A stretch of 32,536 bases of DNA from the NCBI GenBank assembly GCA_030697665.1, contig JAUYPJ010000003.1:1-32536 (forward strand), in the 5' to 3' direction. The position numbers were made by a program, and so were the translations under genes. The first letter of the stretch is position 1, and each line of letters begins with the position of its first letter. Below, piece by piece: positions 31,730-32,536 of this stretch. A model generated the notes under the pieces. That model saw only the letters and a program-made list of their open reading frames with translations, did no database searches and was not told the origin of the DNA. This stretch comes from Candidatus Omnitrophota bacterium (GTDB lineage: Bacteria; Omnitrophota; Gorgyraeia; Aquiviventales; Aquiviventaceae).

Positions 31730-32423
31730 GGCTTTTCAGCGCCTCCAAGGTGAGTTGCCAGAACAGGAACTCATTGTAGAGGACGATGCGATCCCGCCAG
31801 AGTTCATCATAGAAGGCGGTGCGTTTCCGGAGGCCCTCGGTGAACTGCTGGACGGTGGTGTTGACCGGGGCCAAGTCGAGCAGCGGCTCCACATGGCGGC
31901 GCACGGCAGCAAACCACTTGGCGGTCGCCTTCGTCTCGCGGGGGGTGACGGTCAACAGATCGATGTCGCTGCCGCGCTTCCACGATCCACGAGCCACCGA
32001 GCCAAATAAGGCGACGAGCTGGATTTCACGCTGGGAGACCTCAAGGAGTTGACCGGTCAGCTCGCCCAGCAACCGGGCGATGGCCTTGCGCTGCTGGAGA
32101 AAGGCTTCCCGGCGCTTCACCTCAAAGCCCTCGAAGATCTTGCCAAGCTCGGGGTTGCCGAGATTGGCCTTGAAGAAGGTCATCTGGCCGGTTTTCCGCC
32201 GGAGGAGCCAGCCGGCTTCGACGAAGGCCTTGGTGAACTTGTAGACGTTGTCCGGCACCAGGTCGGTTTGGCGGCAGATCGCCAGCTGGTGGAGCTCCAA
32301 CAGGGGGTCCTCGAAATACAGGTGGAGGATGCGCTCTTTGCCGGGCGAGAGGTACATCGGGTCGCGGCTCTTTGCTGTAGAAAGAATTTTCTCTAACGTA
32401 GTATATTCACGGATTGTTGACAA
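31722..32423 (-). CDS. Nucleotidyltransferase (MNT) with N-terminal winged HTH
   Basis: 233 residues. The C-terminal part is a minimal nucleotidyltransferase: ALFGSVARGSWKRGSDIDLL with Gly141-Ser142 and metal-binding Asp153 and Asp155. Residues 25-90 form a winged-helix-like domain (ERILHLYFEDPLLELHQLAI, VYKFTKAFVEAGWLLRRKTG) that could bind the module's own promoter. In HepT/MntA-type systems the enzyme adenylylates its HEPN partner and so neutralises it. The start is uncertain: TTG 32423 (GGTGA upstream) or ATG 32357. Confidence 0.8.
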   Translation of the reverse strand: MSTIREYTTLEKILSTAKSRDPMYLSPGKERILHLYFEDPLLELHQLAICRQTDLVPDNVYKFTKAFVEAGWLLRRKTGQMTFFKANLGNPELGKIFEGFEVKRREAFLQQRKAIARLLGELTGQLLEVSQREIQLVALFGSVARGSWKRGSDIDLLTVTPRETKATAKWFAAVRRHVEPLLDLAPVNTTVQQFTEGLRKRTAFYDELWRDRIVLYNEFLFWQLTLEALKSHG

Positions 32424-32536
32424 CGGAATTCACCGTATCCCAAGTCGGTATGTACAGGCCATGCTTGAGCATATTGTCTAACAACGCCTCGGCGATCAGG
32501 GCGTAGATCTAGTAATCAAGTGACTCAAGGCTAGGA
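32424..32536. other. Upstream region of the MNT-HEPN module
   Basis: A+T-richer than the rest. ATGCTTGAGCAT (32461-32472) is a 12-bp palindrome 38 bases before the start and could be an operator for the winged-HTH protein. No clear promoter or gene in the remaining bases. Confidence 0.35.

Overview
The window suggests a chromosomal segment of a high-G+C, diderm (lipopolysaccharide-making) bacterium, most likely from an uncultivated lineage. An Omnitrophota- or Nitrospirota-like organism is my guess from the gene neighbourhoods (Gfo/Idh oxidoreductase next to lpxB and an MsbA-type exporter; CxxC-x17-CxxC and Cys-rich mini-proteins); nothing in the window proves the phylum.

Layout. 1-3200: 3' end of a type-I glutamine synthetase facing lpxB, followed on the minus strand by a sugar-nucleotide-type oxidoreductase. 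3257-8025: a plus-strand run of msbA-like exporter, rpsB, tsf, pyrH and frr, then tRNA-Lys. 8583-12667: GIY-YIG protein, archease, an EcoRV-like restriction-modification pair, and rtcB; the R-M pair separates archease from its RNA-ligase partner. 12698-16143: serS, a membrane protein, four different tRNA-Ser genes (UGA, CGA, GGA, GCU), tRNA-Arg(GCG) and a TadA-like protein that lacks the catalytic glutamate. 16428-19029: TM2 protein, dnaX, recR. 19068-22208: small minus-strand genes (zinc ribbon, DoxX, a secreted Cys/His protein, a DCC protein, a peptidoglycan-binding protein) and an 890-base gene-free stretch holding a candidate structured RNA. 22343-25587: GH130 enzyme and GT4 fusion. 25736-27675: Cys-rich mini-protein, DUF1059, peroxiredoxin, site-2 protease. 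27729-32423: accessory island with a large serine recombinase, a TPR protein and a minus-strand MNT-HEPN module followed by a fragment of an excisionase-type HTH.

The recurring unexplained theme is a set of palindromic elements sitting exactly on gene ends. Their arms copy the end of the neighbouring gene: the glnA stop codon, the 3' end of tRNA-Lys, and the 3' ends of three tRNA-Ser genes. In the tRNA-Ser cases the tRNA 3' end is followed by an inverted copy and then, about 150-250 bases on, by an exact direct copy. Related elements lie in-frame inside the pyrH leader and in the pyrH/frr junction with apparent target duplications. Two modules after tRNA-Lys can form interlocked helices and differ by a compensated base pair. 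Several promoters are of the extended -10 type, with the start codon so close that the mRNAs should be leaderless or nearly so.
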